From positions 62,001 through 126,000 of the forward strand of contig CAINCU010000015.1 in NCBI GenBank assembly GCA_903847155.1: a DNA stretch of 64,000 bases, written 5' to 3'. Below, piece by piece: positions 37,371 to 47,881 of this stretch. The notes under the pieces were generated by a model. That model had not been told where the DNA came from, searched no databases, and was given only the letters and a program-made list of their open reading frames with translations. The first letter of the stretch is position 1. Every line of letters begins with the position of its first letter. The stretch comes from an uncultured Gallionellaceae bacterium (GTDB lineage: Bacteria > Pseudomonadota > Gammaproteobacteria > Burkholderiales > Gallionellaceae). The position numbers were made by a program, and so were the translations under genes.

Positions 37371-39212
37371 TCAGTTGCACTGAATTTCAACCAGTGTTTC
37401 GTCCGGCGCTACGCTGTCGCCCTTTTTTACATGGACGCTGATGACAACTCCGCTTTGTGGTGCCTGGATTTCGTTTTCCATTTTCATGGCTTCGATGACC
37501 AGCATACCATCGCCCGCTTCGACGGTATCGCCGACCTTGGCTTTGACATCTACAATAGTACCGGGCATGGCGGTGGTGACGCAGCCTTGATGCGATGGGC
37601 GCGGGCGGCTGGAATTGGATTCGGCTTTGGCGGATTTTTTCTTGCCGTTGCTCTTGCCGTCGCTGACTTCGATCTCATTCAGCGTCTCGACGATGACTTC
37701 TTCCGAAATGCCATCGACGGAAACATAGAACGGACGTTGCGTTTCGCCGCGATGCCCGCTGCCGGTGAGTTTGATAAGGAAGGTTTCGCCGTGCAGCGTG
37801 ACCTTGAACTCGTTCGGTGCGTAGCGTTCCGAGGTGGTCGCTGCGGCTTCCTTGGTCAGCAACTGCTCGGGCTTGAGGGTGTTGGCGTTGCGTTCTTGCA
37901 GGAAGGTTTTGCCGATGTCCGGGAACATGGCATAAGTGAGCACGTCTTCCTCGCTCTTGGCGAAGGTTTCACTATCGGCTTTGAGCCTGCCCATTTCATT
38001 TTCCAACAAATCCGCCGGACGACAGGTCACGACTTCAGCATCGCCAACCGCCATTTTCCTGATTTGTTCATTGACCTTGCCCGGCGCTTTGCCGTAATGG
38101 CCGAGCAGGTAGTTTTTCACTTCGTTGGTGACCGATTTGTAGCGCGCACCAGTCAACACATTCAGCACAGCCTGAGTGCCGACGATCTGCGAAGTCGGTG
38201 TGACCAGCGGCGGGTAACCCATGTCTTCGCGCACACGCGGGATTTCGTCCAGCACTTCATCCATGCGACTAAGCGCGTCCAGTTCTTTGAGTTGGTTGGA
38301 CAGGTTGGAGATCATGCCGCCGGGAACGTGGTTGACCAGTACGCGCGTATCTACGCCAGTGTGTGCGCTCTCGAACTGCCAGTATTTTTTGCGCACCTCG
38401 GTGAAGTAGGCAGTGATTTCCTGTAGCGCGCCGAGATCCAGGCCGGTGTCATATGGAGTGCCTTGCAGCGCGGCAACGATGCTCTCGGTCGAGGTATGGC
38501 TGGCGCCTTCGCCGAAAGAAGAGTTGCAGGTATCCAGCATGGTGGCTCCTGCTTCCACTGCCTTGAGGAAACACATGCCGGACAAGCCGGAGGTAGCATG
38601 GCTGTGCAAATGGATCGGCACGCTGATGGCAGCACGCAAAGCCTTGATCAATTCGAAGGTGGAATATGGTGTGAGCAGACCGGCCATGTCCTTGATGCAG
38701 ATGGTGTCGCAACCCAGCGCTTCCAGCTCGGCAGCCAGCAGCACGAATTGCGGAATGTCATGCACCGGGCTGGTGGTGTAGCTGATGCAACCTTCGGCAT
38801 GTTTACCGGCTTTCTTCACCGCTTCGATGGAGACGCGCAGATTGCGCATGTCGTTCATCGCATCAAAAATACGGAACACATCTATGCCATTGCTGGCAGA
38901 TTTCTTTACGAACTCGCGCACCACGTCATCCGAATAGTGGCGGTAGCCAAGCAGATTCTGGCCGCGCAGCAGCATCTGGATGCGGCTGTTGGGCAATGCC
39001 TTGCGCAAAATTTTGAGGCGCTCCCACGGGTCTTCTTTCAGGAAGCGCACGCAGGAATCGAAGGTGGCACCACCCCATGCTTCCAGCGACCAGAAGCCAA
39101 TGCTGTCCAGTTTGGCGCACATAGGCAGCATATCGTCAGTACGCATGCGCGTTGCGATCATGGATTGATGGCCGTCGCGCAGGACTAACTCGGAAATAAG
39201 GGTCTTTGCCAT
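37371..39212 (-). CDS. pycB: Pyruvate carboxylase subunit B / oxaloacetate decarboxylase alpha-type
   Basis: A 613-residue carboxyltransferase-biotinyl protein. The carboxyltransferase TIM barrel starts with LRDGHQS and includes the metal site in HLHSHATSG; the C-terminal biotinyl domain carries EAMKME (lysine to be biotinylated) about residue 580, after a charged Lys/Ser-rich linker. The family includes both OadA and PycB. The neighbouring pycA and lack of membrane OadB/OadG favour pyruvate carboxylase (inference). Confidence 0.9.
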   Translation of the reverse strand: MAKTLISELVLRDGHQSMIATRMRTDDMLPMCAKLDSIGFWSLEAWGGATFDSCVRFLKEDPWERLKILRKALPNSRIQMLLRGQNLLGYRHYSDDVVREFVKKSASNGIDVFRIFDAMNDMRNLRVSIEAVKKAGKHAEGCISYTTSPVHDIPQFVLLAAELEALGCDTICIKDMAGLLTPYSTFELIKALRAAISVPIHLHSHATSGLSGMCFLKAVEAGATMLDTCNSSFGEGASHTSTESIVAALQGTPYDTGLDLGALQEITAYFTEVRKKYWQFESAHTGVDTRVLVNHVPGGMISNLSNQLKELDALSRMDEVLDEIPRVREDMGYPPLVTPTSQIVGTQAVLNVLTGARYKSVTNEVKNYLLGHYGKAPGKVNEQIRKMAVGDAEVVTCRPADLLENEMGRLKADSETFAKSEEDVLTYAMFPDIGKTFLQERNANTLKPEQLLTKEAAATTSERYAPNEFKVTLHGETFLIKLTGSGHRGETQRPFYVSVDGISEEVIVETLNEIEVSDGKSNGKKKSAKAESNSSRPRPSHQGCVTTAMPGTIVDVKAKVGDTVEAGDGMLVIEAMKMENEIQAPQSGVVISVHVKKGDSVAPDETLVEIQCN

Positions 39213-39253
39213 GGTATTAACTTAAGGTTAGGTTGATATTTGGAAACATAAAA

Positions 39254-40672
39254 TCAGATGCCTTCGTGCGCCGCGATGGCGGCTGCGATCACCGCCGCCC
39301 TCAGTTCCGGCGGAACCTTGGTAACGTAATCGATCAACTCCGGGTGCGACTCCACAAACGAGGTGTTGAAGTTCGCGTTTCTGAAGTCAGGATGTTTCAT
39401 GATTTCCTGGTAATACGGGATGGTGGTTTTTACGCCATAGACCACCATGTCGCTGAGCGCACGGCGGCCGCGTTCGACCACGCCTTCCCAAGTGAGCGCC
39501 CAAACCGTAAGCTTGGCGCACATGGAGTCGAAATACGGAGGAATGATATAGCCGCTATACATGGCGGCATCAATGCGCACGCCGGGTCCGCCCGGCGCGT
39601 AGTAACGGGTAATCTTGCCAAAGCTAGGCAGAAAACCGTTCTTCGGATCTTCCGCATTGATACGAAACTCAATAGCATAACCGCGAAAGCGCACGTCTTC
39701 CTGTTTGTATTGCAACTCCAGTCCATCGGCAATGCGTATCTGTTCCTGCACGATGTCGATACCGGTAATACTTTCCGTCACCGTATGCTCGACCTGCACA
39801 CGCGTATTCATTTCCATGAAATAGAAATTGTTGTCCTGATCAAGCAGGAATTCGATCGTGCCCGCGTTTTCATAACCCACAGCTTTGCAAGCCTTGACGG
39901 CCAGATTACCAATGTACTCGCGCTGCTCCGGGGTGATCTGCGGCGAAGGCGCAATCTCGATCAGCTTCTGGTTGCGGCGCTGGATGGAACAGTCGCGCTC
40001 GAACAAATGGATCGCGTTGCCATGGCTGTCGCCCAGCACTTGCACTTCAATGTGACGCGGATTGACCACGCACTTTTCCAGAAACACTTCCGGCTTGCCG
40101 AACGCCTTGCTGGCTTCCGAAATCACCCGGTCATAATTACTGAGCAGGTCTTTCTCGTTATCGCAACGGCGAATACCGCGCCCGCCGCCACCATTGGTAG
40201 CCTTGAGCATGACGGGATAGCCGATTTGTTTTGCCAGCACACACGCCTCTTCCACATCGGCCAGATTACCGTCGCTGCCCGGCACACAGGGAATCCCGGC
40301 GGCAATCATGGCATTGCGCGCCTGAATCTTATCGCCCATCTGACTGATTACATCCGCGCTCGGGCCGATAAACTTGACACCACGACGAACGCATATCTCC
40401 GCCAGTTCTGGATTTTCCGACAGGAAACCATAGCCCGGATGCAGCGCGTCACAACCCGATGTCACGGCGACATTGACGATATTATGCGCATTGAGATAGC
40501 CGGAAACCGGCTCAGAACCGAGGTTGTAAGCTTCGTCCGCTTTCTTGACGTGCAACGCATGACGATCTGCATCCGTATAGATGGCGACCGACTTGATGCC
40601 CATCTCAGAGCACGCACGCACGATACGAACTGCAATCTCCCCCCGGTTGGCGACGAGTATTTTTTTAATCAC
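39254..40672 (-). CDS. pycA: Pyruvate carboxylase subunit A (biotin carboxylase)
   Basis: A 472-residue ATP-grasp biotin carboxylase. MIKKILVANRGEIAVRIVRA at the start, the glycine-rich ATP loop GGGGRGIR near residue 166, and EMNTRVQVEHTVTE near 289 are characteristic. It could be called accC by similarity, but it stands next to pycB (41 bp apart, same strand), so the two probably form a two-subunit pyruvate carboxylase; accD is elsewhere in the window. Confidence 0.9.
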   Translation of the reverse strand: MIKKILVANRGEIAVRIVRACSEMGIKSVAIYTDADRHALHVKKADEAYNLGSEPVSGYLNAHNIVNVAVTSGCDALHPGYGFLSENPELAEICVRRGVKFIGPSADVISQMGDKIQARNAMIAAGIPCVPGSDGNLADVEEACVLAKQIGYPVMLKATNGGGGRGIRRCDNEKDLLSNYDRVISEASKAFGKPEVFLEKCVVNPRHIEVQVLGDSHGNAIHLFERDCSIQRRNQKLIEIAPSPQITPEQREYIGNLAVKACKAVGYENAGTIEFLLDQDNNFYFMEMNTRVQVEHTVTESITGIDIVQEQIRIADGLELQYKQEDVRFRGYAIEFRINAEDPKNGFLPSFGKITRYYAPGGPGVRIDAAMYSGYIIPPYFDSMCAKLTVWALTWEGVVERGRRALSDMVVYGVKTTIPYYQEIMKHPDFRNANFNTSFVESHPELIDYVTKVPPELRAAVIAAAIAAHEGI

Positions 40673-40890
40673 TGGCTATATCCAAATTAGTTCGGCACGC
40701 AACCTGCGAATTGTAACATTCGATCCTGATTAGTAAACCTGCTTTGGCTGTGGCTTTTACTTTCCCCCGGCGCGACGGGGCTTACAACGCAAAGCAGCGC
40801 ATGTTATTCGCAGATTGATTGTTCGCCGGATGCTCGCCTGCGTGGGATAACAAACTAAATATCCAATCACACTGAAAAAATAAACCACCA

Positions 40891-40964
40891 CCTTGCCAGC
40901 AAGGCAGTAACTACGTGAATCTACAGCAATTTATCACGTAGCTCGCCTATTGACGGGGCTTGCG
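40891..40964 (-). repeat. Copy b of 74-bp two-hairpin intergenic repeat
   Basis: Minus-oriented full copy in the pycA-slmA gap (40690-41011). Core GCCCCGTCAATAGGCGAGC, then GTAGTTACTGCCTTGC; the end hairpin CCTTGC-TG-GCAAGG is perfect. Arm AGC/GCT replaces the GAAC/GTTC of copy e. No gene is seen in the rest of the gap. Confidence 0.85.
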
Positions 40965-41011
40965 TGGTAGGCGTGTATTGAAAACGTAGTGGGACACCAA
41001 GGTATGCATAC

Positions 41012-41599
41012 TTATTTAAACTGCCAACTGAGAATCCCCCACTGCTGCGGCCATTGCGCCATCGGGTCGCGGGTGAAGCCGCTCTTGCCGAACTGGTTCC
41101 AGCGTCCGACAACGTAGCACAGCAACAGGTTGGCATGCGCGCCGATGTCGGCATCGGCATCCAATTTGCCTTGGGTGGTGGCGATGCGCAGCGATTGTTT
41201 GAGGGTAGTTTCGATGCGGTCGAGGAATTGGTTGATGCGTTGTTGCAGGCGTTCGTCTTCGTTCACCAGCGCGTCGCCGAGGAGCACGCGCGTCATGCCG
41301 CGATTTTTTTGGGCGAAGCCGAGCAACAAGGCGAGGATGCCTTCCACTTGCTTCAAGCCATCCTGCTCTTCAGTGGCGATCTTGTTGACCAAGCCGAACA
41401 CGGTCTGTTCGATGAATTCGATGAGGCCTTCGAACATCTGCGCCTTGCTGGCAAAGTGGCGATACAGCGCCGCTTCGGACAGTTCGAGCCGCGCCGCCAG
41501 CGCTGCCGTGGTGATCTTTTCACCCTTGGGCTGCTCCAGCATCTCGGCCACGGTTTGCAGGATTTGCAGTTTTCTTTCGCCCGGTTGTTTGGTTGCCAT
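41012..41599 (-). CDS. slmA: Nucleoid occlusion factor SlmA (TetR family)
   Basis: A 195-residue TetR-family protein. The N-terminal helix-turn-helix is about residues 20-60 (ITTAALAARLELSEAALYRHFASK); the rest is the helical dimer domain ending in WQFK. SlmA blocks FtsZ assembly over nucleoid DNA. The N-terminus and length (about 195) fit SlmA, not a drug-responsive TetR. Located after the HAD nucleotidase gene, as in many betaproteobacteria. Confidence 0.92.
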   Translation of the reverse strand: MATKQPGERKLQILQTVAEMLEQPKGEKITTAALAARLELSEAALYRHFASKAQMFEGLIEFIEQTVFGLVNKIATEEQDGLKQVEGILALLLGFAQKNRGMTRVLLGDALVNEDERLQQRINQFLDRIETTLKQSLRIATTQGKLDADADIGAHANLLLCYVVGRWNQFGKSGFTRDPMAQWPQQWGILSWQFK

Positions 41600-41611
41600 A
41601 ATCTTCCTCTT

Positions 41612-43134
<1,523 letters not shown>

Positions 43135-43178
43135 CTAGTCCTCAAAAATCTGCGCGCATTCTACCGCAACCGAAAACG

Positions 43179-43205
43179 AAACGGGCGGCTTGAAGCCGCC
43201 CGTTT
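43179..43205 (-). terminator. Strong 12-bp hairpin, possible terminator or repeat
   Basis: AAACGGGCGGCT and AGCCGCCCGTTT with a TGA loop, a perfect 12-bp stem between argB and the copper genes. On the minus strand T-rich TTTCGTTTTC follows, so it may be a second terminator for the copper operon or shield argB. Confidence 0.65.
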
Positions 43206-43258
43206 GCGCAAAAGTCAGCGCTTACTGGATGACCAGTTTTCGAGTGAGTCTAAAGAGC

Positions 43259-43285
43259 AAAAAAATAGGCGGAACCAGTCCGCCT
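43259..43285 (-). terminator. Rho-independent terminator of the copper chaperone operon
   Basis: Stem AGGCGGA (43267-43273) with TCCGCCT (43279-43285) and a run of seven T's on the minus strand (A's at 43259-43265). 24 bp past the stop of the second PCuAC gene. Confidence 0.8.
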
Positions 43286-43308
43286 GTGGATTTGAATTTG
43301 TCTTTGAA

Positions 43309-43785
43309 CTACTGATGATCTTTTACATTCGGATCGTTGTAATGTTTGTAGCTCAGTTCAAGCGCACGCACTTCAGCTTCGGTGTTGATGGTATATGGCA
43401 CGCCCGCGACTTCCACGACCAACGCCAGCGGCACGCGATCTCCCACATTCAACGGTTGATTTAAGCCGATCAGCGTCATATAGACACCATGCGCGCCAAA
43501 GAGAGTGGTGCTATGCGCTGCCAGCTTCATGCTGTCAACAGCCTCGGTTTGCAGCTTGCCATGGCGCATCACCACGTCTTGTATTTCGCCCGATGCCGAC
43601 ACCGGACTGCTTACCGAAATCAGGCGTGCCGCCTTGGTGACGCTAAGGTTGAGTTGCACTGTAGCGGAGGTCTGGCCCGGTACGCTCTCGCGCATCCATA
43701 CCTTGTCCACCATCACATCGTTCGCGCCCGCCCAGGCATTCCCGGCCAACAACAGAATCAATACACAGATCAGTTTGCGCAGCAT
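43309..43785 (-). CDS. PCuAC-like periplasmic protein with degraded copper motif
   Basis: A 158-residue exported protein (from ATG 43785, set by GGAGG 5-6 nt upstream) with a signal peptide of about residues 1-20 (LRKLICVLILLLAGNAWA). The fold is that of PCuAC copper chaperones, but the usual motif H(M)x10Mx21HxM is degraded: RHGKLQTEAVDSM and GAHGVYMTLIGL have the His shifted. Copper binding is thus doubtful. It is the second chaperone of the operon, just below the canonical copy. Confidence 0.8.
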   Translation of the reverse strand: MLRKLICVLILLLAGNAWAGANDVMVDKVWMRESVPGQTSATVQLNLSVTKAARLISVSSPVSASGEIQDVVMRHGKLQTEAVDSMKLAAHSTTLFGAHGVYMTLIGLNQPLNVGDRVPLALVVEVAGVPYTINTEAEVRALELSYKHYNDPNVKDHQ

Positions 43786-43805
43786 GCGAACCTCCGATAG
43801 CAATG

Positions 43806-44273
43806 TTAGTGATGCATATCCATGTTCATGTCCATGTGTTGAGCGGACCCGGTCAGCGACTTGATCTTTGCCTTCACACTGACCTGCTCTTCTTTACCAT
43901 TGGCAAGACGCAGCGTCAATAAAACTTCAGTCATTTCTCCCGCTTTGAGCGGGTGCTTCAAGCCGATCAACATCAGGTGATAACCCGCCGCGCCCAAATC
44001 CATAGGCTTGCCAGCCGCCACATCAATTGATTCAACCTGACGCATCATCATCATGCCGTTCTCATGCACCATCGTGTGCATTTCAGCCGTTTTTGCATCC
44101 ATGCTCGTTACGCCAACCAGCTTCGCTGCTTGTTTGCTTGAGATGACCAACTGCATCATCCCGTTGTCCTGCCCCGGCGCGGTGGCTCGCGACCACGCAT
44201 CGCTCACGGTCACTTCACCTGCATTGGCCTGAACTGCAACCAACATCACCAACATACCCAAAATTCTTTTCAT
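43806..44273 (-). CDS. PCuAC periplasmic copper chaperone
   Basis: A 155-residue exported protein. Signal peptide ends near ANA; AGGAG spaced 6 nt from ATG 44273 selects this start over the adjacent upstream ATG. The copper motif is intact: EMHTMVHENGMMMMRQVE followed by AAGYHLMLIGL. An added His/Met-rich tail (AQHMDMNMDMHH) gives extra copper ligands. In other bacteria PCuAC proteins deliver Cu(I) to cytochrome oxidase. It is operonic with the degraded copy and is next to the TonB receptor gene. Confidence 0.93.
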   Translation of the reverse strand: MKRILGMLVMLVAVQANAGEVTVSDAWSRATAPGQDNGMMQLVISSKQAAKLVGVTSMDAKTAEMHTMVHENGMMMMRQVESIDVAAGKPMDLGAAGYHLMLIGLKHPLKAGEMTEVLLTLRLANGKEEQVSVKAKIKSLTGSAQHMDMNMDMHH

Positions 44274-44341
44274 TTCCATCTCCTGAATAAAAATGCACCA
44301 TAGCTTGCGATGTGGCGCTTCATTTTAGCCTGATTTCCAAA

Positions 44342-46381
44342 TTAGAAATCGAAGTTTGCCTTCACCCACGCATTGCGTCCCACTTCGTTTACACGAGTGG
44401 TTTGCGTAAAGCCGCTCACCATCGCCCCGGCACGGCTGACGTGCTCCGCATAAGTCTTGTTGAACAGATTATCCACACCGGCAGTCACTTGCACCGCCTT
44501 GCTGGCGCGCCAACCGCCGTTAAGCGAAAGCACCCCAAATCCGGCAGTGGCCGCAATGTCCTGTCCGGCGATGTTGCCCTGATTCACCGCGACACGATTC
44601 TGTGCAGCCAAACCGCGCAACAAGCCGCCGAACGACCACACTTTATCGTCATAATTGAGGCCGAGACGCGTTTCCAGCGGCGGAATCTGCCCCAGTGGCG
44701 TGCCGTCGGTATCATTGTTGCCATGCACATAAGCCAGGCTGCCATTCACCTTCCAGTTCTCCACCAATTGCCACGCAGCACTTGCTTCCGCGCCGTAAGT
44801 CGTGGCATTCACATTGCGCGTCACCGTTACGTAAGTCGGCATCATCATAGTGCCCTTGTTGACGTTGGACTGGATCAGATTGAAGTCGGTGATCTTGTTG
44901 TAGAACACCGAGACCGAACCGGACAACGCGCCTTCACGGTAATTCAGCCCGGTATCCAGTTGCGTAGTCTTTTCGGGATTGGTGTCGAACGCGCTGGCCG
45001 TGGTCATGCTTTCCTTGTTGAACAGTTCCCAATAGTCCGGTGCGCGTGTGGTGTGCCCCAGCCCGATGAACACGGTCGATGCACCCGTGACATCGTGTTC
45101 GTAACGCGCAAAGCCGCTGGATAACGTTTGCGCGCGCGTCTGGTTGGCAGTCGGGTTCGCCACAGTACTCATGCCGCGCGCAATGGTGGTGCGATAGTCG
45201 GTCGCTTGCCAACTGTCGGCACGCAAACCGACGATCGCGCGATTAATCTCTGATACGTTCTGATGCAACTCGCCGAACACGCCTACGTTCTTGAATTCGG
45301 CATCTTTGAGGCGAGGATTGAGCATGTAGTCGCCCATGTAACCCGGTGCTGCTCCGCTGCGGTTGGTGTGTTCGTTGGTTTGATTATCCAAGCCCAATTT
45401 AAGTTGCGACATTTCAGCCAGATTCAGCGTGCCGAGCAGCCGCCCACCCGTCGTTTTGCGATCCGGGTTCATCGCCGCCATCATACTGGTGGGGTCGCCG
45501 CCCGCACGCAGACTGTAACTATCCATCACATGATCCACGTAGTTGTAAAAAACCTGCGCTTCAATACCATCCAGCACGCCGCCGATATGCTGCTTGTTGA
45601 ACTTCAAGCCGACGTTGTCGCGCGCGAACTTTGAACCATCCACAGCGCGATCGGCATAGGCCGCTTGCCCGTCACTCTTGGTCAGCGTCAATTCCAAACG
45701 CGTATTGTCGTCAGGTGTCCAGCCCATCGCCGCATTACCGCTCCAGCGCGTGTAGAAAGAATGCACGGCGTTGCCGCTGCCATCCTTGTAATCGTCGGCA
45801 TGCGAACGTGTGGCGTCCGCGCGCAGATACGCATTATCCGTTCCCGCGCGCGCTTCGGCCATTTCATCGTTGCGCCCGAAACTGCCCAGCATCACCGAGC
45901 CATTGGCTTTGACACCCGCCGCTTCATGCTTGGTACTGCGCTCGAACAACACCGTCCCCGCCGAATTACCGGGGCCGTACAACACCGTCTGCGGGCCTTT
46001 CAACAAGGTGATGCGATCATAAGAAGCCGGAAAAACATAAGCCGTCGGCGGATCCATGCGTCCGCCGCAACCGCCGAGAATCTGCTCACCGTCCAGCAAA
46101 ATATTCAGGCGTGAACCCGCCATGCCACGAAACACCGGGTCGCCGTCCGTGCCGCCTTTGCGAATCACCGAGAAGCCGGGAATCATCTTCAGGTAATCCG
46201 CGCCATCGTGTGCGGGTACCGGCTGGCGCGGCTTTTTTGGATTAGTCTGTACAGTCAGCGGCTCTGTGCTTTGCGGTGCAGTCACCACCACCTCATCCAA
46301 AGTCGTTGTCTCGGCAGCTTGCGCCATGCTGCTGATCGCCAACGCAACAGCAGCCAAATTCATTTTCAGCTTCAGGTTCAT
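44342..46381 (-). CDS. TonB-dependent copper receptor (OprC/NosA-type)
   Basis: A 679-residue outer-membrane receptor. The signal peptide ends at AQA (about residue 22); a TonB-box-like TTTLDEVVVTAPQ follows and then a plug domain with GMAGSRLNILLDG; the barrel finishes NAWVKANFDF, with a terminal Phe. The sequence GGCGGRMDPP in the plug and many Met/His residues fit the copper-receptor subfamily. ATG 46381 is chosen because the longer frame runs into the divergent kinase gene. The downstream PCuAC genes suggest copper entry from the outer membrane to the oxidases. Confidence 0.9.
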   Translation of the reverse strand: MNLKLKMNLAAVALAISSMAQAAETTTLDEVVVTAPQSTEPLTVQTNPKKPRQPVPAHDGADYLKMIPGFSVIRKGGTDGDPVFRGMAGSRLNILLDGEQILGGCGGRMDPPTAYVFPASYDRITLLKGPQTVLYGPGNSAGTVLFERSTKHEAAGVKANGSVMLGSFGRNDEMAEARAGTDNAYLRADATRSHADDYKDGSGNAVHSFYTRWSGNAAMGWTPDDNTRLELTLTKSDGQAAYADRAVDGSKFARDNVGLKFNKQHIGGVLDGIEAQVFYNYVDHVMDSYSLRAGGDPTSMMAAMNPDRKTTGGRLLGTLNLAEMSQLKLGLDNQTNEHTNRSGAAPGYMGDYMLNPRLKDAEFKNVGVFGELHQNVSEINRAIVGLRADSWQATDYRTTIARGMSTVANPTANQTRAQTLSSGFARYEHDVTGASTVFIGLGHTTRAPDYWELFNKESMTTASAFDTNPEKTTQLDTGLNYREGALSGSVSVFYNKITDFNLIQSNVNKGTMMMPTYVTVTRNVNATTYGAEASAAWQLVENWKVNGSLAYVHGNNDTDGTPLGQIPPLETRLGLNYDDKVWSFGGLLRGLAAQNRVAVNQGNIAGQDIAATAGFGVLSLNGGWRASKAVQVTAGVDNLFNKTYAEHVSRAGAMVSGFTQTTRVNEVGRNAWVKANFDF

Positions 46382-46504
46382 TTCAAATTTTCCACAAATC
46401 ATTCGAGGGTGATACTGCAGCGAATTGTATGAAAATATTTTTCGCTGTCTCTGCGGCATTTTGTCGCACCCAAGTATTGGCGTGGCTTTGCTAGAATCCG
46501 CCCC

Positions 46505-47881
46505 ATGAACTCTTCCCTGCTCGCTAGCCAAACCGGCCATTCGCATCTGCGCAGATTGTTCCTGCTGCGCAGTGTAGTCATCCTCGCGCAGCTTGCCACC
46601 CTGATTCTGATACATCGTTTTCTCAGTACGGACTTTGCGTGGCTGCCAATGCTGGGTGCGGTGAGCTTTCTGGCGCTGACTAATGTGTTGACTTGGTGGC
46701 GTTTGTCGCTGGATTTTCCGGTGGTCAATCTGGAGCTGTTTCTTCAGTTATGCATTGATGTACTGGTGCTGACCGTGCTGCTGTATTACGGCGGAGGTTC
46801 GACCAATCCTTTTGTCTCTATCTACCTGTTGCCACTGGTGATTGCTGCTGCCACCCTTCCGCGCAGCTTCACCTGGGGCATGGCCGCGCTCACGCTGACT
46901 TGCTACAGTTTTTTAATGGCTTGGCATGTGCCGCTGCCGATGGGCAACGCTCAAACACCGCAAAACCTGGCGTTGATGCAGATGAATCACGATATGCCCG
47001 CGCTGCAGAACCCCGCCGTTGACGGCCTTTGTCAAACGCATCCCGACGCGGCAAGCACTGGCGCAACCTCCATGCCGATGGGTGATGCGTTCAACATCCA
47101 CGTGTTCGGCATGTGGCTGAATTTCGTTATCAGCGCGGTGGTCATCGCCTATTTCGTAGTGGAGATGGCGCGCGCGGTGCGCAGCCGCGATGCACAGCTC
47201 AACCGCATTCGCGAGGAGACATTGCGCAACGAACGCATCGTGGCACTCGGCACACTGGCCGCCAGCGCGGCGCATGAGCTGGGCACACCGCTCTCTACCA
47301 TGTCGGTGGTGATTGGCGAATTGCGACACGACACGCCGACAACAAGCGAACTGCAAAGCTGCCTGAGCTTACTTGACGATCAGGTGAAGAACTGCAAACG
47401 TATTCTCGATACGTTGATCAGCCACGCCCAAGAAACACCTAATGAGCTGGACATAAAAAAAATCATGCTTGGTGTGCTGGATGAATGGCAATTGCTGCGC
47501 CCCACCGTGCATTTCCGTTACCAAGTTTCCGGTGCGCAGCCTGCACCGCAACTGCGCACCGATCCGGCCTTGCGCGCTGCCATGCTGAACCTGCTCAACA
47601 ATGCCGCCGATGCTTCGCCGGACGAGATGGACATCCTTCTGCGCTGGGATGCGACAAACATCGTACTGGAGATACACGACCACGGCCCCGGCCTGACGCT
47701 GGAAGCGGCCAGCCGCGCGGGCTCAGCCTTCTTCACCACCAAGCAGGAAGGGCGCGGCCTCGGGTTGTTTCTGGCCAACGCCACGCTGGAACGCATGGGC
47801 GGCAGCGTGCGCCTGTTCAACCGCGAAGGCGGCGGTGCGACGACCGAAGTGATGCTGCCGATTACTGGAGAGTCAGCATGA
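46505..47881 (+). CDS. regB: RegB/PrrB-type sensor histidine kinase with Met/His-rich loop
   Basis: A 458-residue redox-sensor kinase. Six membrane segments (about 17-37, 47-66, 80-95, 104-120, 124-141, 199-220) precede the kinase. The quinone-binding GGGSTNPF is at 96-103, and His257 is in the H box AASAAHELGTPL. Cys297 (VKNCKRIL) matches the redox-active cysteine of RegB. Unusually, the fifth loop (about 143-198) has LMQMNHDMP and TSMPMGDAFNIH, rich in Met and His. Its gene is divergent from the copper receptor by 123 bp and overlaps regA. RegB-RegA act on respiration and redox genes. Confidence 0.93.
   Translation: MNSSLLASQTGHSHLRRLFLLRSVVILAQLATLILIHRFLSTDFAWLPMLGAVSFLALTNVLTWWRLSLDFPVVNLELFLQLCIDVLVLTVLLYYGGGSTNPFVSIYLLPLVIAAATLPRSFTWGMAALTLTCYSFLMAWHVPLPMGNAQTPQNLALMQMNHDMPALQNPAVDGLCQTHPDAASTGATSMPMGDAFNIHVFGMWLNFVISAVVIAYFVVEMARAVRSRDAQLNRIREETLRNERIVALGTLAASAAHELGTPLSTMSVVIGELRHDTPTTSELQSCLSLLDDQVKNCKRILDTLISHAQETPNELDIKKIMLGVLDEWQLLRPTVHFRYQVSGAQPAPQLRTDPALRAAMLNLLNNAADASPDEMDILLRWDATNIVLEIHDHGPGLTLEAASRAGSAFFTTKQEGRGLGLFLANATLERMGGSVRLFNREGGGATTEVMLPITGESA

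Noticed and set aside
39233-40690. 485-codon plus frame opposite pycA
   Set aside because: Opposes the intact biotin carboxylase and shows no domain motifs.
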